From positions 31,794,001 through 31,858,000 of the forward strand of contig NC_092674.1 in the NCBI RefSeq assembly GCF_964355755.1: DNA of 64,000 nucleotides, in the 5' to 3' direction. The DNA comes from Antedon mediterranea (Eukaryota; Echinodermata; Crinoidea; Comatulida; Antedonidae). Both the position numbers and the translations under genes were made by a program. Below, in pieces: positions 12,201-23,792 of this stretch (the first letter of the stretch is position 1; every line of letters starts with the position of its first letter). The notes under the pieces are model-generated. The model saw nothing but the letters and a program-made list of their open reading frames with translations. It did not search any database and had not been told where the DNA came from.

Positions 12201-15200
12201 TTATCGTTATCATTAACATTACCATATCAGAGTTGATTGTCTTGTTGTAAACAAGAGTGTGATTAAATAAATAAATTAAATAATAATAAAAAAATATCAA
12301 TTATTATTGTGTACAAAAATCATTATAAATTGGTATGACTTATGTATCTTCTGTAACCATTTCCAACATTAATGACAATGCTGTCTGTTTATCCTTTTAG
12401 GTGCCAAGGGAGATATGGGTTTACAAGGTAAGACATTAATTGAGAATGATAATATTATTTGACAGTATTATTATAATGTTTGTTTCACAATTGATACATT
12501 CCATTCATAAATACTTTATATCAACATAATTTTGAAATCAAATTTTGCTAAATTATTTAATGCCTAGGTGAAATCGGATACACTGGCCAGTCTGGAGCAC
12601 AAGGTGAGCTGTTTATATATTTTATTTAAAACAAACAAATTTGATCACATTAAGTTCAAACAAGTTAATTATTTAAAAGAACAGAACACGATTGTATTAT
12701 TATATGTTTTAGGCCTACCGGGTGCTGTTGGATTACCAGGACCACGTGGACCAAAGGGTGCATCATGTAGGTATCTTACTTGATTAAATGTAATAACAAA
12801 TGCAATATTATATATACCAAATTATCGAGAAATGTTTTTTATCAATCTATTTTTAATAAACGAACCAATTTCAACAGAAAAAAGAAATACAATTAAAAAT
12901 GAAATATTTGTGGTATTTCACTCTTAAATAGCATCCCTAAAACAAGTTGAAACACTTGAGTCATGTGATGCCCTAAAGAAAGCCGGTGTTAAATTCAATG
13001 GTGTCTACATGATTGATCCCGACGGCCCTTCTTCTGGCTTGGATCCTTTTCAGGTAGTCTGTGATATGACGTCAGACCTATCTGTCGGTACGTATTTATG
13101 AAATTGATATTTTACTATGGCATGCATACCGATATATAGAATGACCTTTTAGAAACAACATACAATAACTCTTAGTTTTTAGCACCTTCAATGTTGGTAT
13201 CTTATTTATAAATCTGTATACTATTATTGAATTGTATTTACGTTCTTTTACATTACATTCAATAACCATTCATCTGACCATTTCTGAGCCAATTTAATTT
13301 TCGGTTTCCTCTCTATGATTTTTTATTATCTTGGCATCATGCAAACATATTACGTATTATCTTGTCTGGAAGTCTCCTACATATTTTTAGGGTACACAAC
13401 GATTCATCATGACAAAGAAGAAGAAGGTAACGTAAAAAATTATGAAGAGAAGGGATCTTTTCAAGTTATAGTTACCTATGCTCAAAACAGGCAGCAGATA
13501 GAAGCTATCAAAAACGTTTCAACTTCATGCAGACAATTTATTAAGGTGATTGACTAATTAAGTTCATGCAATAACATAATACATAGCTATACCTTTATAT
13601 AACCTTTATGTAGGTTTTTATGTTATACTGTAGCAATACTTTCCGAAGCACATTAAAGTAATAAAGTTACAAACTTGTCAATTTGTCAATTGATTTATTT
13701 TTTTTAAACATTTTCTTTCTTATAAAATTTTCTAGCATATAACTTTTGCTAAAATTATTAATATTTTATACTTTGTAATTCTCAACAGTACAACTGTATT
13801 GGATCTTTATTTACAAATGGTCATCAATATTGGAAGTCGGTAGATGGAGAAGATATGGTTAATTGGGGAGGAGTACCAACAGGAACCAAAGGCTGTGAAT
13901 GCTGGATGACAAGTACGTTGGACACAATATATTTTATAGATGGATTGAGTATTATTTTTAAAGAAACATTTACTCAAAAAGAACTTTTTTGAAGAACTAA
14001 AAAACATTTGCGTGTGTGACATGCGTGTTATGATAAGATTTTAAATATACTATTAAATAGTATATTTAAAATATTTTTAAAATGTATCCGAATCGAAACC
14101 GTTAAAGATATATAATTGTCGCCCCTAAACATTGTTGTTGTCGTTGAATATACCATTTTAATGTAACATAGTTAGTTTGACCATAAATTTAATATAAACA
14201 GTTATTTACCTGAAAAAACTGTAATTTAAAGCAAAAATTATTAAAAATGGCTGCCAGCCAATGGGTTTTTGGTTGAATGTAACCGTTTATTTTGTCATTT
14301 TGTAACACACATTTTTTTTTCTTGGTTTTTAGTCGCGTGGAAGCGACTCTATAGTTCACTATGTCGGTCGGTCGGTCTGTCTGTCTGTCTGTCTGTCGGT
14401 CTGTCTGTCGGTCTGTCTGTCTGTCTGTCTGTCGGTCCGGTATCACTATGCGTTTTATCGCTTTCTGACCTTATCTTGATATCAGTTTAATCTAGCTAGG
14501 TAAATTTTTCACAGTATATTTCTTATGGCCAGGAATCAATGTGGTTATGTTTTCACGGTGCGCAATAAAAAATTACGCGGTCTACGCACGATTTAACGAA
14601 ATCACGTTTGTAATCATATCTTCACAACCATGAATCACAATTAAATAAAATTTGGTACTCATAAATTTCAGGGCATAAATCATCATATGGCAATACAATT
14701 ACGTGCGTAGCGCATGTAACGCATGCGTACGCGCGCTTAACATTTTCAAAATTTATTTTCGATGAAATAAGAGTACATTTCAGGCAATTCTAAGCGTTTA
14801 CAAAATTGCCATGAGTGCGCATATTTTTGCGAGCGCACTGCGCGTTAAATGTTGTTGCGCACTCTTTTTGCCCGATTTCTGTTTTCTTGACTTACTTTTC
14901 AACTCGAAATTATGTTATACGAGCACGTCGAAAGTGACAGGCTACGCACGTGTAAATTTAAAAAAAATAAATGTTTTTAAAAATTTCAACATTTTTAAAC
15001 ATGTTCAGTAATTTCGGTCAGTATAGTTCACTATGTCGGTCGGTCGGTCTCTCTTGTCTGTCTGTCTGTCGGTCTGTCTGTCGGTCTGTCTGTCGGTCTG
15101 TCGGTCTGTCTGTCGGTCTGTCTGTCGGTCTGTCGGTCTGTCTGTCGGTCCGGTATCACTATGCATTGTAGCACGCGACTTAATGGCTGTTGGCCTTGTT

Positions 15201-15528
15201 TTTCTACAGAAGTGATTGACTTTGCTAAAACTACAAAATGGCTAATTCAAAGTCTCATTATTAATCTTCATTTTTCATGTTTGGGGGACAATAAATCTTT
15301 AAAGATACACAGAATAGTGTGCAAATGTATTATTTAATTATCATTTCAGGATCTTGTGATGATGTTACTAAACGTTGCAACTGTGACGTCAATGATGAAC
15401 TACCCCGTATGGACCAGGGCTATCTTACCGATAAAGCCACATTGCCAGTGTCAGAACTTCGTTTTGGTGACACGGGACATCAAAACGAAAGAGGTATCTA
15501 CACCTTGGGACCATTCCAATGTGCTTAA
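9279..15528 (+). CDS. Type II transmembrane collagen with a C-terminal CNTNAP/fibrinogen-like domain
   Basis: Thirteen exons join in frame (402 aa): 9279-9437, 9661-9742, 9901-9957, 11529-11591, 11742-11795, 12056-12118, 12401-12427, 12568-12603, 12713-12766, 12932-13087, 13391-13545, 13789-13912, 15350-15528. The ATG at 9279 follows AACAAC. Residues 1-22 are cytoplasmic and basic (NRRRISASVQS). A hydrophobic anchor follows at about 23-43 (AVVSAALLVLCTYVFLKF) with no cleavable signal, then a stalk. Short Gly-X-Y exons in phase 1 make an interrupted triple helix of about 40 triplets. The last 200 residues carry paired cysteines, GVYMIDPDG, a YWKSV...NWGG segment, CNCDVNDE and LGPFQC. They match the fibrinogen-like region of contactin-associated proteins and related collagen C-termini. 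Known relatives suggest a surface or shed matrix protein; the exact role is unknown. Confidence 0.88.
10150..10500 (-). mobile_element. Probable tRNA-derived SINE in collagen intron 3
   Basis: On the minus strand, 10494 down to about 10425 shows an A-box-like GTGGCGTAACGGGTAATGCTC and a B-box GGTTCGAATC, with spacing typical of a tRNA head. No perfect cloverleaf forms. The 5' and 3' limits are not defined by a clear target duplication. Confidence 0.45.
10596..10830 (+). mobile_element. tRNA-Val-like SINE in collagen intron 3
   Basis: The first 73 nt (10596-10668) fold roughly as a tRNA: acceptor GACCAGT/GCTGGTC, A-box TAGCTCAGTCGTCTGAGC, loop TTAACAA with anticodon AAC, and B-box GGTTCGATTCC. 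The anticodon and T stems contain mismatches, so this is a pseudo-tRNA. About 150 nt of unrelated body follow (to GCTGAGAGCAC near 10820), then a T-rich tract. This is typical SINE structure. The orthologous intron of the duplicated exon pair (11796-12055) lacks it. Confidence 0.65.
14358..14440. repeat. TCTG/TCGG tetranucleotide microsatellite
   Basis: Alternating TCTG and TCGG tetramers are flanked by TTCACTATG on the left and CCGGTATCACTATGC on the right. Confidence 0.9.
15032..15150. repeat. Second TCTG/TCGG microsatellite with the same flanks
   Basis: This tract has the same composition and the same TTCACTATG and CCGGTATCACTATGC flanks as the tract at 14358. The two were therefore copied as a unit and did not arise independently. 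Confidence 0.9.
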
Positions 15529-15594
15529 TAAAGCAAGACATTTTATAATTATTCGATGCTGATAATAACTACCGTACTATGCAAATTGTATCCT

Positions 15595-15600
15595 AATAAA
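15595..15600 (+). promoter_or_regulatory. Poly(A) signal of the collagen gene
   Basis: AATAAA lies 67 nt after the collagen stop codon and upstream of the transposon that begins at about 15936. Confidence 0.65.
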
Positions 15601-15935
15601 TGTACATTGTTGTTTTTATGGTAAAACAGTTACGATAATAGGCTACGATATTGAGTACGCTAACCTGTGGCATGCTTACTTCAGTGTTACCATGATAATT
15701 TAAGTATGCAAATCTACAGGACATGGCCTATTCGCAATGTATGTAATGTATAAGCACCGCAACATGCGTGCTTAAACGAACGCATTTTGTAATAGCATGC
15801 GCACAATACTTTTTAGAAATAGAAATTTTTTACATTAACTTTGCTCAAATCAACATATACACGGTCGCCTGAATAACTAAATGAACAAGCATCGTAATCA
15901 AATAGGCCTAAGTCTCATATTCAGAAAATATACGC

Positions 15936-17094
15936 GCCGGGCCGCGATTTTTTTTTTCGTACATAAGTTGGAGACCCCTCATGAAACGTCACAAAAATAC
16001 ACATGAATAATTCATCAGTTAAATTTGTTGTTCCGTGTGCACCCAAGCGTATAGCAACAAGAAGTGATTACACAAACAACTGCGATACGATTCTTTCTAC
16101 AGTAGGCCTAGGATTCTAAGTCAATTCACGTGATTGCCTTCGCGCACTATTCTTCACACAAAATGTGTCGAGTCGAGGCTAATCGACAGCTAGGCAAGAC
16201 ATTAAACTAAGTAGTAATTCATTGGACATAGCCCAAAGAAAACTTAGACCCACAAGAATAAAGAATGTGTATAATTTGTGTACTGTATTTTTTTAATTCT
16301 GCTATTTTATTATCAACAATATGCATGTACTCAAAGGAACTTTAAAAATGCGCGTATATGAACACATGAGATGGGAAGATTAGACCCACGAGAATAAAAA
16401 ATGTATTTTTGTGTAATGTTTAATGTTTAATTTTGCTGACTTATTACTCGGATTGTGTCATACCTAACACACACACGTCACACACACACACACACCCACA
16501 CAGCTACTAGACATGGGTTTAGAGACTAATAATTAGGCCTATAGTATTAATAGAAACTATAATTTTAACACGTAATTCTTTAGTAATAAATTATATTAAA
16601 AACACCATAAACTAAAGGCTGATTTTCGACAATCCACACAAAACGCCGCTATTCTTCTATGAAATCGCACGCCGCAACAACAGCGGAGATAGGCCTAGAA
16701 TCTTAAGCCTGGTTAAAATCGCTACATGACAGAGCGTAGCGATTCTATGGAAACGCTAGAGTTTATCGGGGATCTAGTACGCGTATACGATTCATCGCCG
16801 ACAAAATCGGCAAAGTTGAACATGGTTGAACTTTGCCGATTTGACTGCGATGAATCGGCGAGCCTTCCCGATTGTGTCGGCGACATCTGCGCGTGTAGCG
16901 ATTTTAATGGAAACGCTGTAGCGATTTTAATGGAAATCAGGCTTTACCGCACTTGTGTAATCACTTCTTGTTGCTATACGCTTGGGTGCACACGGAACAA
17001 GAAAATTTAACTGATGAATTATTCATGTTTATTTTGTGACGTTTCATGAGGGGGTCCCCAACTTATGTACGAAAAAAAAATCGCCGCCGGGCCG
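15936..17094. mobile_element. 1.16-kb non-autonomous DNA transposon, copy A
   Basis: The terminal inverted repeats are about 140 bp (left GCCGGGCCGCGATTTT; GACCCCTCATGAAACGTCAC; right end is the complement). The centre has a strong hairpin near 16803-16842 whose arms include ATCGGCAAAGTT. An almost identical copy lies in inverted orientation at 60841-61999. A 94-residue open frame spans the hairpin in both copies but resembles no transposase, so it is probably incidental. No target duplication is evident. It sits between the convergent collagen and SLC5 genes. Confidence 0.88.
17028..17033 (-). promoter_or_regulatory. Candidate SLC5 poly(A) signal inside the transposon
   Basis: Reading on from the SLC5 stop at 17142, the first AATAAA on the minus strand is at 17033-17028. 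That is within the inverted repeat of the 15936-17094 transposon. Confidence 0.45.
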
Positions 17095-17141
17095 ATCAAG
17101 TCTATTAGCGGTTTATATTTATAGCTCAAGCAGACCTATAC

Positions 17142-20100
17142 CTAACCATAATAGGCATAACAAAATATCCCAACCCCGATTAATATTACAACGTTAATGT
17201 TCATAATGCGGATCATTTTAGGGGTTTCATAAAGAGAAATCTGCTGATCATTCTTCTCATGGGTTTCTTCGTATGATTCCTCACTTTTTAGACTTTTAGA
17301 TGACACTCCACATATAAACAAGAACAACCAAGACCAAATATTACCTAAGTAAAGAAAAAAACCATCAATCGAATTTTCTGAAAACATAGCCGGCCTCCAA
17401 ACTCATACCTAAATGTCAATATTACAATATGCCTAATTCTTTTTTTTTAATTTTTTAATTATTGCTAAATGTCATACTAGAATCATCTGCAGTTGAATTG
17501 TCCTCTTCCTCTGTGTTTTTCCTAACTTTCTTCTCTAACATGTCACTATCTTCCTTCTGTATATCTTCTTTCTTGTTTTCTTTTACCTGGTCATGTTTGA
17601 GCATTTTATTTACAGGATCTACAGTGTCTCTATGTCTCGTCCACCATGTCATCCCAATTAACTGTTAATGAATTATGTAATAGTTTATTTTTACATTATG
17701 TGTTATACAGTATTAATTATTTATAAGGATCGACGAGAATGCAGGGGCTCTTTTGATTTCAATTTTCAACTAATTTATTTTTTACAATTTGTCGGATAGC
17801 GATGTGTAATACAATTCGTTTAACTTACTTGTTCTTGTGGCATAGGTTCAGTTAACAGGCTAACAACTACAGTAAATAGTATAGTTGATCCAAATAAAAA
17901 ACAAGCGAAATGAAGATAATGAAAATTTTTAATAAGATTTGGTCGAGTATCTGTTTCTGCACAAGCTGGTGGAGGATAAGTAAAATCCAGTACCAATCGA
18001 ACAAACCCAATCAGTAAGCCAGACATAAGCCCCCAGAATGCACCCTGTTTATAAAAACAACATTTATCAACAAATTATGATTGAATAATGTAAACACGAC
18101 GTGGTTGTATTGCATAGTGAATAGTTTGGACATTTCTGATGTTATTTTGACAGTATTATTTGTATCTGAAAACTAAATTACACTATAGTTGAAAAAATAT
18201 GTTATTATATTATGTATCATTATCTATAATGCAGTGTGTACATCGACTGGTTTACGCGTAGAGTTACTGTATTAACATAGTTAATACATCATCACTTATT
18301 CATACCTTTTCGTTCGTTCTTGTCCAAAACACTGCTAGTAGAAAAGTGGCAAAAAATGGTGGAGCAAAAAATGAAGCCATAGATTGGACGTAGACAAACA
18401 GCTCACCAGATCCATACGCTGTGATCAAAGGTAACCAAAGAACACTTACGATGACAAGGGCAACAGTGCTTACTCTAAATTAGTAGCAAAGATTTGAAAG
18501 AAATTAATTTCGTGTCATGTTTGTCAGTCTGTCGATTTCGTACGTATTTATCATTTTCATACTTCAACACGGTTGGTCATCGACATTGCCGTGGTATTTT
18601 TACATTTTTGATATATTTATTATAATAAAAGGAAACCCACCTTCCTACAACCATTAATTCAGCTTCCGATGCATTTTTTCTGATTCGAAGCCATATATCG
18701 ATTGTAAAAATCGTACTTGCACTATTAAATATAGAAGTCAGGGAACTCATAAGAGCTGCTAGCATGGCTGCCATCATTAGTCCCCTTAAACCTTATCCAG
18801 AGAAATGAATAGCATAATTCAATACCTTAATAATGTCAAAGTTTAAATGAGTCTCTGTTGTATATACACACGGGTTATAAAGCCTTACCTGTTGGCATTA
18901 ACTCTAGTACAAGTTTAGGATACGCAATGTTGGTGCAGCCCGCAGGTATACCGCATACAGCTTCGCATATTTCAGGGTCGGCACATGCCACTTCGTCTAC
19001 AAGAGTAATTAGAGGTAGCTAATTTTAACAGACAAATAGTCAGAAGTACCAAACTACTTACACTGAAATGTTAGACTATTCATCGGTTAAATCCACGCAG
19101 GTTCATCGGCGAGTGGATTTGGTAAAATGCATAATGTGCTGTAAAAAACAAATTGGCACGACGCGCAAGTAATCTTATTAATTTGTTTTTTAGTTTAGTT
19201 CAATTTTTATTAAACCAAATCACAAAAGTCTTCTGTAACAAATAAAACAAAGTTGAATAAATCGTTTTATTTTGTATTATTATTCTCAGTATTATTTAAT
19301 TTGTTGTAACACAGTACGAATTACTGACCTGGGTAAAGTGCTCTGCTGATCATACCGGGAAAAATCATTAAAAACATTGGAAGGATCTTGAAATAAGCAG
19401 CCATTATGGCACCAGCTTTTGCGTTTGTCAGATTCTTGGCAGATAATGTCCTCTGAACTATAACCTATGGCAAATAAATATAAAAACTGATTTAAGCTAC
19501 ATTAACATGACGCCGTATTCTTAAATAATGTAAGTCTTACAGAATTGAACCGTCAACCATGAAACGTGTAGCTTTATTATTTTATTTTCAGTAGGCAGTA
19601 TGTTGTTAGAGATAAAGAATTTAAAATATATCAAAAACCCTTAGGGCCTGCGTTTATATTTTAAACAAATTACCTGATTTGTGCAAAAAAACCAACCGGA
19701 TAATATATGAATACCAAATACCACACCAGGCCATGGTAAGGCAGGATCCTGAGCACTTCTGAATATATGAAACGATTCTTCTCCAGGTACACCACAAGTT
19801 GTATTACCCCATAATTGCGTTGTGTTCGGTACTGCTAGCATATATTTCAGATGAAGATTTTCCATTCCGTCAATTTCAATAAAAGCTATAGATAAATAAT
19901 TATTATGTCTATATTGTACTTTTACATTATCTATAGCGAAACATGTGTGTGTACTATACTTATATTTATTTGTTTTATAGAAATACCAATTAGGCCCGTT
20001 ATCAACAGCACATTCTTATTATAGGCTAGTAAAAACATTATTTATGTAATCATTTACCTATAATCATTAGAATAAATGCACCAAAAAGCATGACTACAGT

Positions 20101-22002
20101 CTGCAGCGCATCAGTGTATATAACAGCTTTTAATCCTCCGACGACCGTGTAGATAGCTGTTAAAAATAGCAGAAGACAAACGGACAAATAAAGTGGCCAT
20201 CCAAGCACTTGTTGTATTATTATTGCACCTGCATACATCTCACTCTGAAAGATCAATATAAATAGTAAGTACCAGTTTTTAATGGTTACATATTAGTTTT
20301 TGCATTTTAAAAATGTTGATTTATTTAGACAATTTTAACCTAATAAGAGATGTGAGCACTGCCATTCTTGTGTTTAGTGAGATATTTATTAAAGAATGCA
20401 TGACGACACGGCACAGCTTGCTAAGGCCCATGTGAATGGTATTAGTGGTATAAAGTTGAATTGATATTAAGATAAATATTTACCGATATAGATCCTATGA
20501 CGATCAAAATTAGTGATACCACGGCAATGTACATGCGCACACGGTTTCCGCCGTATCGTTTCTTCAAATATTCAGGCATAGTGTAAGCCTATATGGAATA
20601 AAGCCGTATGAACCATATGTAGTTTCAAACAATGAAACACACTATCATGATACATTGAGTGACACGTTATAATGGAATAATTAGGCGTATGTATGATTGG
20701 GATTAGAAACTTTAACGATGACTTCAAGAAGTAAATTAGATCTATAACGAATGACTACAATAAACAATACAAATAATTAATATTGAAATATTAAGAGATT
20801 TTTTAATCGCTAGTAATGACATTTTTTATTTTAAATATTTATGAACCATAATTTTAAGATTGTATTTTATTAATCATTGTTGTCCTATTTTATTTTGATA
20901 TTGTTATACTACATTTTTATACTATATTTTTATATCTGATTTTGTGAAGTGAACAATGCAATTTCAGGTTTTTTTAAACAATTTATCTGTATCTGTATCA
21001 AACATTGTAATTTACGTTAAACCAATCTAAAACGTGCTTTGTATTTTTGGGTCAAAAGTTGTTACTGAGTCAGCAACAACATCATCGACATTATATATTT
21101 ACCCCGGAAGACAAGTAAACTGGTGTGAACACAAATCCAAGTAGAGCTAAACACATAACACCCTGAAACAAAAGTAACCAAGCATTATTTAGTCTATATA
21201 ATGAAAATTGTTGTCTAATAGAATATATGAGTTAAGTGTGCAAAAGAAAGAAAGCATGACTTACTGAAAATTCGTAAGAAACAACAGCATAACCATTTGC
21301 CGCCGCTGTGCTTGCTAAACCGATAAACGACCCACTACCGATGTTACTTACATATATAGACATACCAACCTAATAGAAAACAACATATGAACATTTTTCT
21401 TCCTTATCAATACTTTTACAGAGTACAGTAAAACTTTAATGCGTGGTTACAAATTTGACCACATTGTCTTTAGAGTTTTACAAGGTGCATAAATTAAAAA
21501 TGTATAGCTGCTAAACAACTTACCAGCCACCAACTCATGTCTCTTCCTGCTAGAAAATATCCAGATGCGCTTCCCTTGTTTGATCCCCATGTTGACTATG
21601 GAAAAAACACTATACTTTTGGTTATAATTCTTATCCTTTCCTGTTGGTTTAGGTTTTATTATTAACATTATAAGCTGTAATTAAAGCTATAATTATTTTT
21701 TTTAAACATGCATATTTATCCACAATCAGGAAAAAAAATTGATTACATTGAGATTTTATCTTAGATACGAAAAATCGAAAAAAAAAACCAAGTTTTTGTA
21801 TATATAATATAATATAATAAATAAATGTATTTACTAATTCCCTAGCTCTTCCAAAATCCAGCTGGAATATACCCTCTTTTCATGCAAAACATACACAAAC
21901 TGTACAGTAGGACTGCAATTCACTTACCCAAATACCAATTCCAAACACAACGCAGAAATGAAGAACAATTATAACAATATCAATCGGATTAAGGTAACCC
22001 AT
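17142..22002 (-). CDS. SLC5A: SLC5 sodium/solute symporter, SGLT4/SMIT-like
   Basis: This encodes a plasma-membrane Na+-coupled symporter of the sodium/glucose cotransporter family. Fourteen exons join in frame to 660 aa, the normal family length: 22002-21928, 21595-21524, 21369-21265, 21162-21103, 20588-20484, 20244-20058, 19885-19674, 19464-19329, 18996-18889, 18791-18641, 18474-18306, 18044-17829, 17661-17478, 17344-17142. Family blocks seen include [12 protein letters not shown] (from residue 57), [70 protein letters not shown] and a C-terminal hydrophobic helix ending FCYAYYG. The Na2-site serines and the Gln matching human SGLT1 Q457 (here Q434) are kept. Several sugar-site positions differ: Ser63 at H83, and W-F-F-C-T-N (266-271) where SGLT1 has W-Y-W-C-T-D. 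The C-terminal tail before the last helix is very charged. The last intron was placed by phase and acceptor quality, so it is the least certain. Confidence 0.94.
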
Positions 22003-22960
22003 TTTCAAAATTAAAGATAGAAATAAAAATTAGTAGAAACAAGATCTGTTTTCTAGTATGCCTTTATTGGGCACAGTAGGTGTTCTCTGCAGATCCAACA
22101 AGTTGTTGACACAGACACTTTGCTATCAGAATAATCAAGATAACTTTGGGCTGAATCTCGACTTTTGCCCCCAATTACCATTTAATATTCATAATGTAGA
22201 CAAAACATGTTCTATTAACATCCTACAAGTTAGAGAGTTGCTTTTGTTAACTTATTATCCTCCAGATCATATGTTTCATAAATTAGGCCTACGGATCTTG
22301 TGATTTATTATTGGTTCAATCAATATATCAGTATACATTCCTCATCTTCTTGTCAGGTTGTCATTATGTCAATTCACGGTTATAAGTAGCAATGGGCATA
22401 TCGTGAGAGATAACCGGCGTTTGTCAGTCAAAATTGTGAGCTGATCTTGCTTCTCAGGTCAAAGGAGAAACACACCCAACGTGTACGGCCAAGGGTCAAA
22501 TCAAGATAGTTCTTTAATGTTTTAAAATTACCTTGTTGAGGTACAAGCTTATTGGATGTTTTCGAACACAGTGCACTCATAATTGTCGTTTTTTATTTTG
22601 ACTAATGTGTAAGGTCTTTGTAAATAACGTTTTGATAATGTTTTATAGTCAATAATAGGTTAATAGATACATAATAAGAATGTTTCGAAACTGGCCACTG
22701 TTTTCTTTGGCAACATATCTTTTCATCTGCTCGTCTTTGGAATGATTTGCTACTAAAGAGGCAACATCAATCGATATTTTCTTATTTTGATAGGATAGGA
22801 TAGACAGATTCCTTTTCACGCGAAAGCATTCTGTCATTCCGGCAAGCTTTCATATGGGAGCTTCAAAGTAATGGAGCGGTGTGTAAATGATTCCTCTGCT
22901 TCATCACCTTTTTTTTGTGGGTTATCTTAGGATTCTTTATGGATTAATATTAGGGTGGAT
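22003..22960. other. SLC5 5' flank
   Basis: No exon or repeat is recognised with confidence. The first part presumably holds the 5' UTR and promoter of the SLC5 gene. Short open frames on both strands have no recognisable domain. Confidence 0.4.
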
Positions 22961-22989
22961 GAAAATCACTTATTTTTATTTCTTTTTAA

Positions 22990-23792
22990 AAGTAAGACAT
23001 AAGTCAATTTTAATATCACTTTGTAAAGTTATAAAGTTATTTGTTATTATAAAGTTGAACATTTTATTTCTGAACTGGCTTATTGTAATTGGCGTGAAGT
23101 GTATGATACCAATGATACAACATACAGCCTATAATCATTTTAATGATATATTTCTGAATGTTTGTGATAAACATGCCCCAATTACAACGCAAAATCCAAA
23201 GAAACAGCATGTGGATAAACCTTGGCTTTCCAAAGCAATCAAGACAAGCATAAACAAAAAAGAACAAATGTACTCAAAGTGTATAAAAAGAAATGTTAAT
23301 CCAGAGATATTTTCACGCTATAAGAAGTACAGAAATATATTAACAAGTGTAATCAGAAAGGCTAAAAAAATATATTACGGTAAAAATATGGAACTATATA
23401 AACATGCTAATTAAAGGATCTAACTCTAATGATCACGGAAATCCTCTCGATACACTCAGAGGAGTCTATGACATGGGTGAACAATAAGTAACGGTCCAGA
23501 AAATTGTGCTTCAACTTTCAATAATTATTTTGTTAATATAGGGCCAAATTTAGCCAGCAAAATTAATGAAAACTCGTCACCACCTTCTGATTATTTACAA
23601 AATCCCATAACGCCTTCTTTTTTCTTGAAACCAATTACACATTATGAAATTGAAAATCTAATTAAAAATATAGATACAGGTATAAAGAAGTCATCTGGTT
23701 ATGATTACATGTCTGGTCGTCTAGTCAAAGACTCTGCTTCCCATATTAGTAGACCACTTGAGCATGTATTTAATTTATCATTTATTAAGTTC
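22990..23792 (+). mobile_element. LINE fragment (CR1/jockey type), broken
   Basis: Degenerate coding sequence for the region between endonuclease and reverse transcriptase. It shows KPWLSKAIKTSINKK, YKKYRNILTSVIRKAKK, then GPNLASKINE, a TPSFFLKPI block and the first reverse transcriptase block (KSSGYDYMSGRLVKD) up to LEHVFNLSFI. There are frameshifts near 23127 and 23420. It stops abruptly at about 23792, where a second element begins. Confidence 0.75.

Larger units (their letters stand above)
14102..15302. mobile_element. TTAA-flanked MITE family member, expanded copy, in collagen intron 12
   Basis: The element begins TTAAAGATATATAATTGTC and ends GACAATAAATCTTTAA, matching the termini of the elements at 39950, 47569 and 54272. 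An internal GGCTGCCAGCCAATGG segment (near 14250) is the reverse complement of a segment in the 47569 element. The copy is enlarged to 1.2 kb by two TCTG/TCGG microsatellites. Confidence 0.55.

Noticed and set aside
16726-17010. 94-residue open frame identical in both transposon copies
   Set aside because: It spans a hairpin palindrome, has no known domain and is identical only because the whole element is; probably not a gene.
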